A stretch of 44,247 nucleotides of DNA from Bacteroidota bacterium (GTDB lineage Bacteria > Bacteroidota > Bacteroidia > Bacteroidales > Prolixibacteraceae): NCBI GenBank assembly GCA_030684645.1, contig JAUXUF010000118.1, positions 1 to 44,247 on the forward strand, in the 5' to 3' direction. How positions within the stretch are numbered: the stretch's first letter is position 1; each line of letters starts with the position of its first letter. The translations under genes were made by a program, and so were the position numbers. This document shows, in pieces, positions 10,115-18,397 of this stretch. A model generated the notes under the pieces. That model saw nothing but the letters and a program-made list of their open reading frames with translations. It ran no database searches and was not told the origin of the DNA.

Positions 10115-10288
10115 GGGAATAGGATACCCCGTAAAACGGGTTTAATAGGGAATCACGTTTAAATCGTGAGCTGTCGCGCAACTGTAAAGTCCAACAACAG
10201 TTTTGTAACTTAAAGCCACTGTTCTGATACCAAAATCAGAATGGGAAGGCGTTGCAAAACGGACAAGCCAGGAGACCTGTCTTATTTC
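10115..10288 (+). promoter_or_regulatory. cobalamin (B12) riboswitch upstream of metE
   Basis: The same conserved blocks as in the first riboswitch appear in order: AATAGGGAATC (10144-10154), GTGAGCTGTCGCGCAACTGT (10166-10185), AAGCCACTG (10213-10221), ATGGGAAGGC (10241-10250) and GGACAAGCCAGGAGACCTGT (10261-10280). Outer-stem pairing is plausible between AATAGG (10119-10124) and the stretch around CCTGTCTTATT (10276-10286). It lies 150 bases ahead of metE. B12 repression of metE, when the B12-dependent MetH can take over, is a well-known arrangement. Confidence 0.93.
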
Positions 10289-10437
10289 ATGAACGACAAT
10301 TACTTTCGCGGTATAGAGCAATGGTCAGGAACGAAAAAAGATATTTCTTCTTTCACATTTTCTTTCGTACACCTTTCTGTTTATTTACCCGCGTAAGCAT
10401 ATCAAAATCTAATTTTAACCCATTTAAATGTTGACTT

Positions 10438-12756
10438 ATGCTTACACACAATCTTGGCTTCCCTCGTATTGGAGCCAACCGTGAATTAAAAAAAGCTTGT
10501 GAGGCTTACTGGACCGGAAAAATTCCGCTCTGCCAACTGGAAGAAACAGGACAGGCCGAGCGCAAAAAGAACTGGCAAATCCAACAAAAATCGGGCATCG
10601 GACTGATCCCATCCAACGATTTTTCGTTTTACGATCAGGTTGCCGACTGGAGTTTTGCCCTTGGAGTTATTCCTCCCCGGTTTGCCTCCCTGAAAAACAA
10701 ACTTTCGGCACGCGACCTGTATTTTGCCCTATGCCGCGGTTACCAAAAAGACGGATTCGATGTTACTCCGCTGGAAATGACCAAATGGTTCGACACCAAC
10801 TATCATTACCTGGTACCCGAATTTGAAAAAGACCAGCATTTCACATTTTCTGATTCCAAAGTGGTTGATGAATTCAGTGAAGCCCTTTTACTCGGCATTA
10901 AAACCAAGCCTGTTCTTTTGGGGCCCCTATCGTTCCTGAAGCTCGGAAAAGCAAAGCACGAAGATTTTAATCCTCTTCAGTTGGTTTATTCTTTGCTCCC
11001 TGTTTACATCGAAATTATCGGCAAACTGGAAAATGCAGGGGCCGATTGTATCCAAATTGATGAACCATTCCTGGTAACCGATCTGACTGATTACGAACGG
11101 CAGCTTTACCGCACTACCTTCACCGAGCTGTTTGGCTCATTCCCCGGAATCCGGTTTATACTGGCCACTTATTTCGGGAGCATCAGTCACAACTTCGATG
11201 TCATTTCGCGCCTTCCGCTTGAAGTACTTCATGTCGATTTGGTTCGGGCACCTAATCAGCTGGATGGATTGCTCGAACGGATTCCATCATCGATGTCTTT
11301 ATCTCTGGGTGTGGTTGATGGTCGGAATATTTGGAAGAACAATCTGAAGTCGTCGCTTGAACTCATAAATAAAGCTGTTGAAACCTTAGGTGTTGACAGG
11401 GTTTTACTGGCGCCATCCTGTTCGTTGCTGCATGTTCCTTATGATTTGGAGAGCGAAACCGATCCCCGGGGACTTCCTTCCGAAGTGAAAAACCGGATGG
11501 CTTTTGCCGTTCAGAAATTGGATGAACTGAAAACCCTGGCTGATCTGGCTGGTAACTTTTCATCAGCCGATTCTCTCCACCAATTCAGCGAGAATGAAAA
11601 AATGCTTGCAGAATGGGCCAATTCGTCATGGGTCAGGAATGAACAAGTGAGAAAGCGTACTGGCAGTGTTCCCCGTGAATTAGAAAAAGTAAGGCGGGGA
11701 ACAGCTTTTCCGGAGCGGATTAAAAAGCAGCAGGAGTGTCTGAAACTTCCCTCGTTTCCAACCACAACCATCGGTTCGTTCCCGCAAACAGCCGAAGTGC
11801 GTAAAACCCGTCGTCGGTTCCTAAACGGTGAAATCAGTGAAGAAGAATACAATCAGTTTATCAGGAAAGAAACCGAAGCGACCATTCGCTGGCAGGAAAA
11901 AATGGGGCTTGATGTGCTGGTACATGGCGAGTTTGAACGAAACGACATGGTTGAATTTTTTGGAGAACAGCTCAACGGGTTTGCCTTCACCCAAAACGGA
12001 TGGGTGCAAAGTTACGGGTCGCGCGGGGTGAAACCTCCTGTAATTTACGGCGATGTTTCGCGCAAGAAACCAATGACTGTCGATCTGGCGGTTTATGCCC
12101 AATCGTTGACCGATAAACCAGTAAAAGGAATGCTCACCGGCCCGGTCACCATCCTGCAATGGTCGTTCGTTCGCGACGACCAACCGCGCGAATCAACAGC
12201 TACACAGATTGCACTGGCCATTCGTGACGAAGTCCTTGACCTTGAAAAAGAGGGAATTCAAATCATCCAGATTGATGAACCGGCTTTGCGCGAAGGATTG
12301 CCCCTGCAAAAAGCAGATAAACCCATTTATCTGGAATGGGCAGTCAGAGTATTCAAATTAAGCTATCTGGACGTGCGTGATGAAACGCAAATCCACACCC
12401 ACATGTGCTACGCCGAGTTTAACGACATTATTCATTCCATTGTTGAAATGGATGCCGACGTAATCAGCATTGAAACCTCTCGCTCGCAGATGGAACTTTT
12501 GGAAGCATTTGCGAAGGTGTATTATCCCAATCAGGTTGGCCCCGGAGTTTATGATATTCATTCGCCGAGGGTACCTTCGGTAGGAGAAATGTGCGACCTG
12601 ATTTATGCCGCCGCTCGCTACATTCCGGTTGAGAACCTTTGGGTAAACCCTGATTGCGGCCTGAAAACAAGAGGATGGCCCGAAACCGTTAAGGCGCTCG
12701 AAAATATGATTGAAGCCGCTAAAATACTGAGGAAGTCAGTTACTCTCAATTCGTGA
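10438..12756 (+). CDS. metE: cobalamin-independent methionine synthase
   Basis: This 772-residue enzyme transfers a methyl group from 5-methyltetrahydropteroyl-glutamate directly to homocysteine, the last step of methionine synthesis, without B12. It has two barrels. The N-terminal one starts LGFPRIGANRELKKACEAYW. The C-terminal one carries FPTTTIGSFPQT and the zinc site: His and Cys in HTHMCYAEF, Glu in ISIETSRS, and Cys in NPDCGLKTRGWPE. Length is normal for MetE. The ATG at 10438 fits the family N-terminus. It is a single gene under its own B12 riboswitch. Confidence 0.97.
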   Translation: MLTHNLGFPRIGANRELKKACEAYWTGKIPLCQLEETGQAERKKNWQIQQKSGIGLIPSNDFSFYDQVADWSFALGVIPPRFASLKNKLSARDLYFALCRGYQKDGFDVTPLEMTKWFDTNYHYLVPEFEKDQHFTFSDSKVVDEFSEALLLGIKTKPVLLGPLSFLKLGKAKHEDFNPLQLVYSLLPVYIEIIGKLENAGADCIQIDEPFLVTDLTDYERQLYRTTFTELFGSFPGIRFILATYFGSISHNFDVISRLPLEVLHVDLVRAPNQLDGLLERIPSSMSLSLGVVDGRNIWKNNLKSSLELINKAVETLGVDRVLLAPSCSLLHVPYDLESETDPRGLPSEVKNRMAFAVQKLDELKTLADLAGNFSSADSLHQFSENEKMLAEWANSSWVRNEQVRKRTGSVPRELEKVRRGTAFPERIKKQQECLKLPSFPTTTIGSFPQTAEVRKTRRRFLNGEISEEEYNQFIRKETEATIRWQEKMGLDVLVHGEFERNDMVEFFGEQLNGFAFTQNGWVQSYGSRGVKPPVIYGDVSRKKPMTVDLAVYAQSLTDKPVKGMLTGPVTILQWSFVRDDQPRESTATQIALAIRDEVLDLEKEGIQIIQIDEPALREGLPLQKADKPIYLEWAVRVFKLSYLDVRDETQIHTHMCYAEFNDIIHSIVEMDADVISIETSRSQMELLEAFAKVYYPNQVGPGVYDIHSPRVPSVGEMCDLIYAAARYIPVENLWVNPDCGLKTRGWPETVKALENMIEAAKILRKSVTLNS

Positions 12757-12779
12757 TTTTGTCTTGATAGTATTATGTA

Positions 12780-12822
12780 GCCGGACAAAAACTGAAATTC
12801 AGCTTTCAGTATTCGTGCCGGC
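12780..12822 (+). terminator. nested hairpin after metE (possible terminator)
   Basis: GCCGG (12780-12784) pairs with CCGGC (12818-12822), enclosing ACTGAAA/TTTCAGT (12791-12797 and 12804-12810). It starts 24 bases after the metE stop. There is no T-run directly after it, so it is only a weak terminator candidate. Confidence 0.35.
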
Positions 12823-12917
12823 CAATTCTGAATCAGCAGATGAACCATGTCACCAAACATCTTTCAACTGCTGTTTTTCAGGTACAACTGATTATTTTAA
12901 AATTTTCAGGACATACT

Positions 12918-13106
12918 ATGCAAGACAAGCGACCCGCATTCATTCGCTTTGACCAACGAAACGAAAAGCTCGCGGAATAATACGATGAGAAATACTCTGA
13001 GCGTCAATACACCAAAGGCAAGCTAACAGCCCGCGAACGCGTTGACATTCTTTTCGGCAACGATAGTTTTGAAGTACTGGACAAATTCCAGCCCAGCAAT
13101 TCATGG
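12918..13106 (+). pseudogene. biotin-dependent carboxyltransferase (propionyl-/methylmalonyl-CoA type), N-terminal remnant
   Basis: Read from ATG 12918, the frame gives an N-terminus with NEKLAE, a TAA stop at 12978, then KGKLTARERVDILFGNDSFE and EVLDKF. The KGKLTARERV...L...SFE..D.F pattern is the conserved start of acyl-CoA carboxylase/decarboxylase carboxyltransferase subunits (propionyl-CoA carboxylase beta or methylmalonyl-CoA decarboxylase alpha). Similarity ends near 13095, and only about 60 of the usual 510 or so residues remain. The in-frame stop and the missing body make it a decayed relic. In propionate metabolism this family acts next to the B12-dependent methylmalonyl-CoA mutase. 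Confidence 0.7.
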
Positions 13107-13241
13107 AAAATGGCTACTAATTCACTACTTTTGGTGCCTACCTTGGATGTCATATTTCTTACTTAGAAGTGTGGTAATTTCTTGTAAGATAATGATATTC
13201 AGGGTATTATTTAAATTTTAAAGAACTCGTTTTGCTGATAA

Positions 13242-13556
13242 TCAGATATTTATATTTTTGTCATGTACTAAGAATGTATTCATTAATTGTTGTTTAGTGT
13301 GCACTCCTGATTGTTTGTATTTGATTTCTCCGTTTTTGAAAATCATAAGTGTAGGAACGCTCCGAATCTGATATCGGTTAGCTACTTCCTGATTTTGATC
13401 CACATCAATTTTGATCACCCGAACCCGATCTCTAAATTCGGTTGCTACCTCTTTTAAAATGGGCGATTGCACCTTGCACGGCCCGCACCACAATGCATGA
13501 AAGTCAACGACAACTGGTTTCGTATCGCTAATAATTGATTCAAAGTTTGCTTTCAA
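13242..13556 (-). CDS. thioredoxin
   Basis: A 104-residue cytoplasmic thioredoxin with the active site WCGPCK (Cys24, Cys27) and the cis-proline segment RSVPTLMIFKNG. It reduces protein disulfides. It is the last gene of a compact minus-strand run and starts 6 bases after the ferredoxin stop. The unusual FHALWCGPC context still retains both redox cysteines. Confidence 0.93.
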   Translation of the reverse strand: MKANFESIISDTKPVVVDFHALWCGPCKVQSPILKEVATEFRDRVRVIKIDVDQNQEVANRYQIRSVPTLMIFKNGEIKYKQSGVHTKQQLMNTFLVHDKNINI

Positions 13557-13562
13557 CTTTTT

Positions 13563-14063
13563 TTAAACTTTGTATGTTAAACTTCCGTTTGGACAGGATG
13601 CCACACATTTCAGACATTTTGAACAGGTATAGCTGTCGCCCGGAGCGGTCATTTTTGATTTGTACAAACTGAATTTTGCTGGTTCCATGGCCACGATGTA
13701 GCACTGTTTATCGCAAATGCCACAGGTTTTGCAGGTATCTTCGTTCAGTTTAATCCTGAAAATGGAGTACTTATTTAAAAATCCTGAAATCCAGGCAATC
13801 GGGCATCCGATTTTGTGATATTGGTACATTTGTTTGATTTTACCATCGTCACCACCCAAACTCATCATCATTTCCATAATCAGTCCCATCGGACAAACCC
13901 ATCGACAAAAAACTTTTCCGAAGACTACTCCCATTATCGCTCCGGCCAGTACAATATACCAAAGCGAAATATTATATTTCGATATAGCCAGGTATAAAGA
14001 AACGCCCAACACCGACAAAATTATCATTCGGTTAGTAACCAATACTTTTAAAACTTTTCTCAT
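13563..14063 (-). CDS. NapH/MauN-like membrane 4Fe-4S ferredoxin protein
   Basis: A 166-residue membrane protein with one or two N-terminal transmembrane segments (about residues 14-50), a CRWVCPMG motif typical of NapH/NosR/RdxA-type electron-transfer proteins, and two ferredoxin-type clusters with motifs CKTCGICDKQC and CSKCLKCVASCP. It probably moves electrons between the quinone pool and a redox partner. It is shorter than NapH and has fewer membrane spans. It lies between the flavoprotein (24-base gap) and thioredoxin (6-base gap), suggesting a shared electron-transfer path. Confidence 0.8.
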   Translation of the reverse strand: MRKVLKVLVTNRMIILSVLGVSLYLAISKYNISLWYIVLAGAIMGVVFGKVFCRWVCPMGLIMEMMMSLGGDDGKIKQMYQYHKIGCPIAWISGFLNKYSIFRIKLNEDTCKTCGICDKQCYIVAMEPAKFSLYKSKMTAPGDSYTCSKCLKCVASCPNGSLTYKV

Positions 14064-14086
14064 TCTCTTGATTTTAGCACTAATTT

Positions 14087-15255
14087 TTACATGCCTGGCA
14101 AACGTAGAAATTTACCAACTTTGGTTAATTTGGAATAAGTTCCCCAACCTTTTTTCATCCAGTGACCAACGATTGGCATTGGGATAAGAAAAGATTTTTT
14201 ATCATTCCGAAAAACAAACGCTGCTCCATCTCCGGTATCCATCACACATAAAATATTTAACGATTCCTGATATCCTTTTCTTTTCTCTGAGCCTTTTTCA
14301 GTTTCGAGAATGTTAAACGCAGCATTTCGGCCCATTAATTCGGCAACATGACCTTGCTTGGCAATCCATTCCGGACCTTCCATGGCTGCAATGTCACCAA
14401 TGGCATAAACTTCTGAATAGCCATGCACCTGACAAAAATTATCAATCCGGATAAAACCTGCATCAGACAATGGCAAATCACTGGATTGTAAAACACGGTG
14501 GCCAGCCGATGCCGGGATAAACAAAATCAGGTCAGCATTTAGTTTTGATTCATCTTCAAAAACGATCGAATTAGGTTCAAATCCGGTAATTTTTTTACCA
14601 AACCGTTTTTCAATGTGGTATCTGTCGAACAATTTATTCAACATGGGTAAGGCATTCTGTCCCATTCTTGTACCCGGTTGCTCCATTGGCGCGAAGAAAG
14701 TCAGTTCGAAATTTTGCCTGAGTTTTTTCTTTTTCAGGAGGTTATGTATATTGAATATCAGCTCAAATGCAGGGCCTCCGCGAACTGCCGATTTATCCTT
14801 CGGATTTCCTCCAAAACCAACCGCAATCTTTCCACTTCCTTTTTCAATCAACTGATCCAATCCATCACGAATAGCCAGTGAAATTTCAGGTTTGCCGCAA
14901 ATCGAAAGGGTATTTTCAACTCCCTTGTGTTTCATTTTATCAGCGCCAAAAGCCACCACCAAATAATCGTAGCTCAAAATCTGTGTTTCACAAACCACCT
15001 GACGATCGGCGGCATGGATTTCTTTTACAGCATCAACAATGACTTCAAACGATCCTATTTCTTCCGGATGTCAGCCAGGGGTACTTTCACATCGTCAAAC
15101 TCAGCAGTTCGAACCGGAATCCAAATAGAAATTGGATAGATGTATAAATAGTCCCGGTCGGAAACCAAAGTGACTTTAAATTTTCCGCTTTTCTGCAGTT
15201 CAATGGCTGTTTGTACGCCGGCAAAACCACCGCCCAGAATGATAACTTTCTTCAT
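14087..15255 (-). pseudogene. sulfide:quinone reductase/NDH-2-like flavoprotein, frameshifted
   Basis: Two adjacent frames form one protein of about 389 residues. The first (15255-15055) has the FAD-binding start KKVIILGGGFAGVQTAIEL and ends DIRKK-stop. The second reads through from before 15055 (EIGSFEVIVDAV...) and continues with LSYDYLVVAFGA, EVYAIGDIAA and the C-terminal RLPGM. The frame changes in an A-run (minus strand, 15058-15060): one missing A would restore DIRKKIGSFEV. The second part appears as an open frame only from a GTG at 14998, so it would not be made as such. The family oxidises sulfide or NADH and passes electrons to quinone. A sequencing error, a real mutation or programmed slippage would all give this pattern. 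Confidence 0.8.
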
Positions 15256-15286
15256 CGGTTCGTTTATTAATTTTTGGTTTTTACTT

Positions 15287-17284
15287 CTATCGCTGTCTCA
15301 TCATTTGCATGATTCCACCACCGTTTTTCACGTTGGTAAAACCCATTTGCATCAAGCCTCTTTGTCCGTAAGCTGAGCGCGCTCCTGATGCACAATAAAG
15401 TGTTATTTCACGCGACTTACTTCCTAATTCGGTAACTCTCATCTGCAATTCATCCAAGGGAATATTGATTGCACCGGGATAAGCCCCTTCCACAAATTCT
15501 TCGGGGGTACGCACATCAACAACGATAGGAGAATTTACATCTTTGACCTTTTCAACTGCTTTTTTTTCAGTTGTCGAAGTTTCCTTTTCCAGAGATTTTG
15601 GCTCAACAGGTAAAAGATTAATATTTATGTCTTTAAAACCAAGGGTTCGTGCCTGGCGTTGCATTGAGGTATGTCCGCCGGAAATATTGGTTACATCTTT
15701 AAAGCCTGCGCCCAACAAGGTGCGAAGCGCCTGATGTCCTTTTTTTCCGGTTTCGTCGTAAACAATCACCGGACGGCCTTCAGGAATACTATTGATTTGT
15801 TCTGCACGAATTTCAAGAGGCAAATGAATGGCTCCTTTCACATGACTTTTTTCGAAAGCGAAAACATCGCGAACATCTACAAAAACGGGGTTTTTCCCTT
15901 CAACAAAAGCATCAAGTTCCGAAACGGTAACAGATGGACTGAAACCGGAAATCCGGTTTTCTGCGGTATATGCAGCCATGTTAATCGCGTCGTTGGCTGT
16001 TCCGATTGGTGGCGAATAGGCAAAGTCAATATCAGCCAGATCACTGAGTGTCAATTTTGCGGCTGTTGCAGTTGCAATCACATCCAGACGTTTGTCTGCA
16101 CCTTTGTATCCTGCAGTTTGTCCACCCAGAATAATTCCGGTGTTACGGTCGTAGATCAACATGGTGGTTACTGTTTCTGCACCTGGATAATAGGACGTGT
16201 GATGTTCTTTATGAACGACAACTGAATCGGCATCAAGTCCTGCAGCCCGTGCCTGCTTCAAAGAAAAACCGGTTATCCCAGCCACAGCTTCGAAAACGCG
16301 AACCACCGAAGTTCCTATTGCACCTTTGTAAGGGTGATTTCCGCCTAAAGCATTTTCAGCGGCAATCCGTCCCTGGCGGTTTGCTGGTCCAGCTAATGGA
16401 ATGCGTACCTTTTTACCGTTTACGCGATGTTCAATCTCGATCATATCGCCTGCCGCAAAAATGTCCGGATCGGAAGTTTGCAACTTTGAATTGACCAGCA
16501 ATCCACCAGCTTCTCCAATTTCGAGACCTGCGTCTTTAGCCAGCTGCAGCGTTGGACGAACGCCAATAGATAGCAAAACCATATCGGCATCCAGTATTTT
16601 CCCATTGTCAAGTTTAACCGAGCGTGAACCAATTTCGGTAACACCTGCACCTGTGTGAATACCCACACCGTATGAAAGCATTTCATACTCAATGAATCCT
16701 GCTGTTTCGGCTTCCATGATGGCCATCACATGCGGCATCATTTCCACCACATTCACGTTTAATCCTCTTTTTACCAGGGCTTCCACCATTTCGAGACCAA
16801 TAAATCCACCGCCCACAACAACAGCTGTTTTAGGTTTTTTTACTTCCAGATGATGCGAAATCTGATCCATGTCATCCAAAGTCCACAGGGTGAAAACATG
16901 GTTCTGATCGGCACCCGGTATGGTTGGTTTTATGGGCCGGCCACCCTGTGCCAATATTAATTTGGTGTATTGAAATGTTTTCTGCTCTCCGCTGCGGCTG
17001 TCAATGGTTTTCACCTGGTGCGCCGTACTGTCGATTGACGAAACGACTGTATTTATGTGTACTTCAACGTCGTATTGTTCTTTGAAACTTTCGGGACTTT
17101 GCAGGATGAGTTTCGATCTGCTTTTGATGTCTCCGCCAATGTAATACGGTAATCCGCAATTGGCAAACGAAATGTCCGGTCCGCCTTCAATCATCACAAT
17201 TTCAGCGGTTGGTGATATGCGGCGTGCTTTGGCTGCCGCGGTTGCTCCGGCGGCAACTCCTCCTATAATTAATATCTTTTCCAT
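15287..17284 (-). CDS. CoA-disulfide reductase-like flavoprotein with two C-terminal rhodanese domains
   Basis: This 665-residue protein begins with a pyridine-nucleotide disulfide oxidoreductase (KILIIGGVAAGATAAAKARR) carrying the single catalytic cysteine of CoA-disulfide reductases at Cys43 (SFANCGLPYYIGG). A dimerisation domain follows. Then come two rhodanese domains: the first, about residues 460-560, has VYDETGKKG where the active-site Cys should be, so it looks inactive; the second, about residues 580-665, keeps it in LYCASGARSA. Known CoADR-rhodanese fusions reduce CoA persulfide or polysulfide and usually carry one rhodanese domain. It sits in the thiol-redox operon, 31 bases after the flavoprotein start and 36 bases before the membrane thioredoxin. 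Confidence 0.9.
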   Translation of the reverse strand: MEKILIIGGVAAGATAAAKARRISPTAEIVMIEGGPDISFANCGLPYYIGGDIKSRSKLILQSPESFKEQYDVEVHINTVVSSIDSTAHQVKTIDSRSGEQKTFQYTKLILAQGGRPIKPTIPGADQNHVFTLWTLDDMDQISHHLEVKKPKTAVVVGGGFIGLEMVEALVKRGLNVNVVEMMPHVMAIMEAETAGFIEYEMLSYGVGIHTGAGVTEIGSRSVKLDNGKILDADMVLLSIGVRPTLQLAKDAGLEIGEAGGLLVNSKLQTSDPDIFAAGDMIEIEHRVNGKKVRIPLAGPANRQGRIAAENALGGNHPYKGAIGTSVVRVFEAVAGITGFSLKQARAAGLDADSVVVHKEHHTSYYPGAETVTTMLIYDRNTGIILGGQTAGYKGADKRLDVIATATAAKLTLSDLADIDFAYSPPIGTANDAINMAAYTAENRISGFSPSVTVSELDAFVEGKNPVFVDVRDVFAFEKSHVKGAIHLPLEIRAEQINSIPEGRPVIVYDETGKKGHQALRTLLGAGFKDVTNISGGHTSMQRQARTLGFKDININLLPVEPKSLEKETSTTEKKAVEKVKDVNSPIVVDVRTPEEFVEGAYPGAINIPLDELQMRVTELGSKSREITLYCASGARSAYGQRGLMQMGFTNVKNGGGIMQMMRQR

Positions 17285-17320
17285 ATTCTTTTCAATTTGT
17301 TTTTGAGATACTCTTTTTAA

Positions 17321-17740
17321 CTATCCTACTTTGGCTATCTCTTTCAGTAAAAAATCTTTTGATTTGATTCCAACAAAACGGTTAATTTCTTTGCCGTTTT
17401 TGAAAAGGATCAAGGTTGGAATACTCCTGACTTTAAATTGATTAGCCAGTTGCTGGTATTGCTGAATGTCAACCTTACCCACATGTGAGTTTCCATTTAA
17501 TTCTGAAGCCACATCGTTTAAAACAGGTGCCATCATTCGGCAGGGAGCGCACCAGGTAGCCCAGAAATCGACCAATACGACTTTGTTTTTAGTCTGTTGT
17601 TGAAAATTCTTTTCGGTAAGGGTCAATACTTTTGCATGGTCAGCCACCAAAGGCGTGTTTTTCATTTTCGCCATCGCGATAAAACGGAAAATAAAGATTG
17701 TGGCAACTAAAAGCCCGATTATTATCAATGTAGTTTGCAT
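17321..17740 (-). CDS. membrane-anchored thioredoxin
   Basis: A 139-residue thioredoxin with an N-terminal hydrophobic helix (residues 4-23) followed by a classical domain with WCAPC (Cys64, Cys67) and RSIPTLILFKNG. The helix would anchor the domain to the inner membrane, most likely on the periplasmic side, although the short positive segment after it leaves orientation open. It is second in the operon, 38 bases after the CX6C thioredoxin-like gene. Confidence 0.88.
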   Translation of the reverse strand: MQTTLIIIGLLVATIFIFRFIAMAKMKNTPLVADHAKVLTLTEKNFQQQTKNKVVLVDFWATWCAPCRMMAPVLNDVASELNGNSHVGKVDIQQYQQLANQFKVRSIPTLILFKNGKEINRFVGIKSKDFLLKEIAKVG

Positions 17741-17778
17741 ATTGTTCTATAATTAATTTGTTTATTTATTTGGATATA

Positions 17779-18135
17779 TTAAGCTGGTACGGTTGCGGCA
17801 AATTCCTGGTCTAGAATAGAAGTCACCTGGGTTTTGGTCTGAATGCCTGAAGTGGCTTTCATTACTTTCCCGTTTTTGTAATAAATGGTAAATGGAATTC
17901 CCATAAAACCTTTGACTTCAGGCAAATTGCGAATGACATGCGATTCAGGATTATCAAATTCCATATCATAGAAATTCACATGTTTATAATCTGCTTCCAG
18001 TTCTTCTGCAATCCGATAAACCGGAATACACATGGGCCCCATTCGTCCACAGATGATCGTTACTTGTTCGTTTTCGTTGATTATTTGTGCATGATCAGCC
18101 GCGCTTTCAATGTGTTTTAAATTGGTGTACAACAT
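17779..18135 (-). CDS. thioredoxin-like protein with CX6C in place of CXXC
   Basis: This 118-residue protein has a thioredoxin-fold pattern (VNFYDMEFDNPE, then GIPFTIYYKNGKV containing the cis-proline). The normal WCXXC is replaced by CGRMGPMC (Cys29 and Cys36). Loss of CXXC argues against ordinary disulfide reductase activity. It may bind a thiol, persulfide or metal (inference). It is the first gene of the operon, directly behind the divergent promoter region facing the Crp/Fnr regulator. Start ATG at 18135. Confidence 0.75.
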   Translation of the reverse strand: MLYTNLKHIESAADHAQIINENEQVTIICGRMGPMCIPVYRIAEELEADYKHVNFYDMEFDNPESHVIRNLPEVKGFMGIPFTIYYKNGKVMKATSGIQTKTQVTSILDQEFAATVPA

Positions 18136-18163
18136 GACTGTTTTTGTTTTAATTGTTATGACA

Positions 18164-18194
18164 CAAAACTACACTACAAAACAAGAGGATTAAA
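18164..18194 (-). promoter_or_regulatory. candidate promoter of the thiol-redox operon
   Basis: On the minus strand, TAGTTTTG (18164-18171) fits TAnnTTTG exactly, with TTTA (18191-18194) 19 bases upstream as a near-match to the -33 TTTG box. It would start transcription about 20 bases before the first gene (ATG at 18135). No clear Crp/Fnr-type palindrome was identified in the 262-base divergent region. Confidence 0.5.
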
Positions 18195-18397
18195 GATTTT
18201 CGGTGTGAAGCACATCGGCTGCTGAATTGAACTGCGACAACTTTTTTATTGATTTACATACTGAGCAGGCATAGATTGAGAGAGTATTAATTCATAAAAG
18301 ACCGGGATTTAAGACACTTCAACAATTAATAACGCAGGCTATGTCCAGTCGAAGTATAATCCTAACTTTACAGTTCTAATTCAGGAAAATAAAGTTT

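Noticed and set aside
10252-10434. Open frame of 60 codons before metE
   Set aside because: It begins inside the second riboswitch and has no protein-like features; it is leader RNA.
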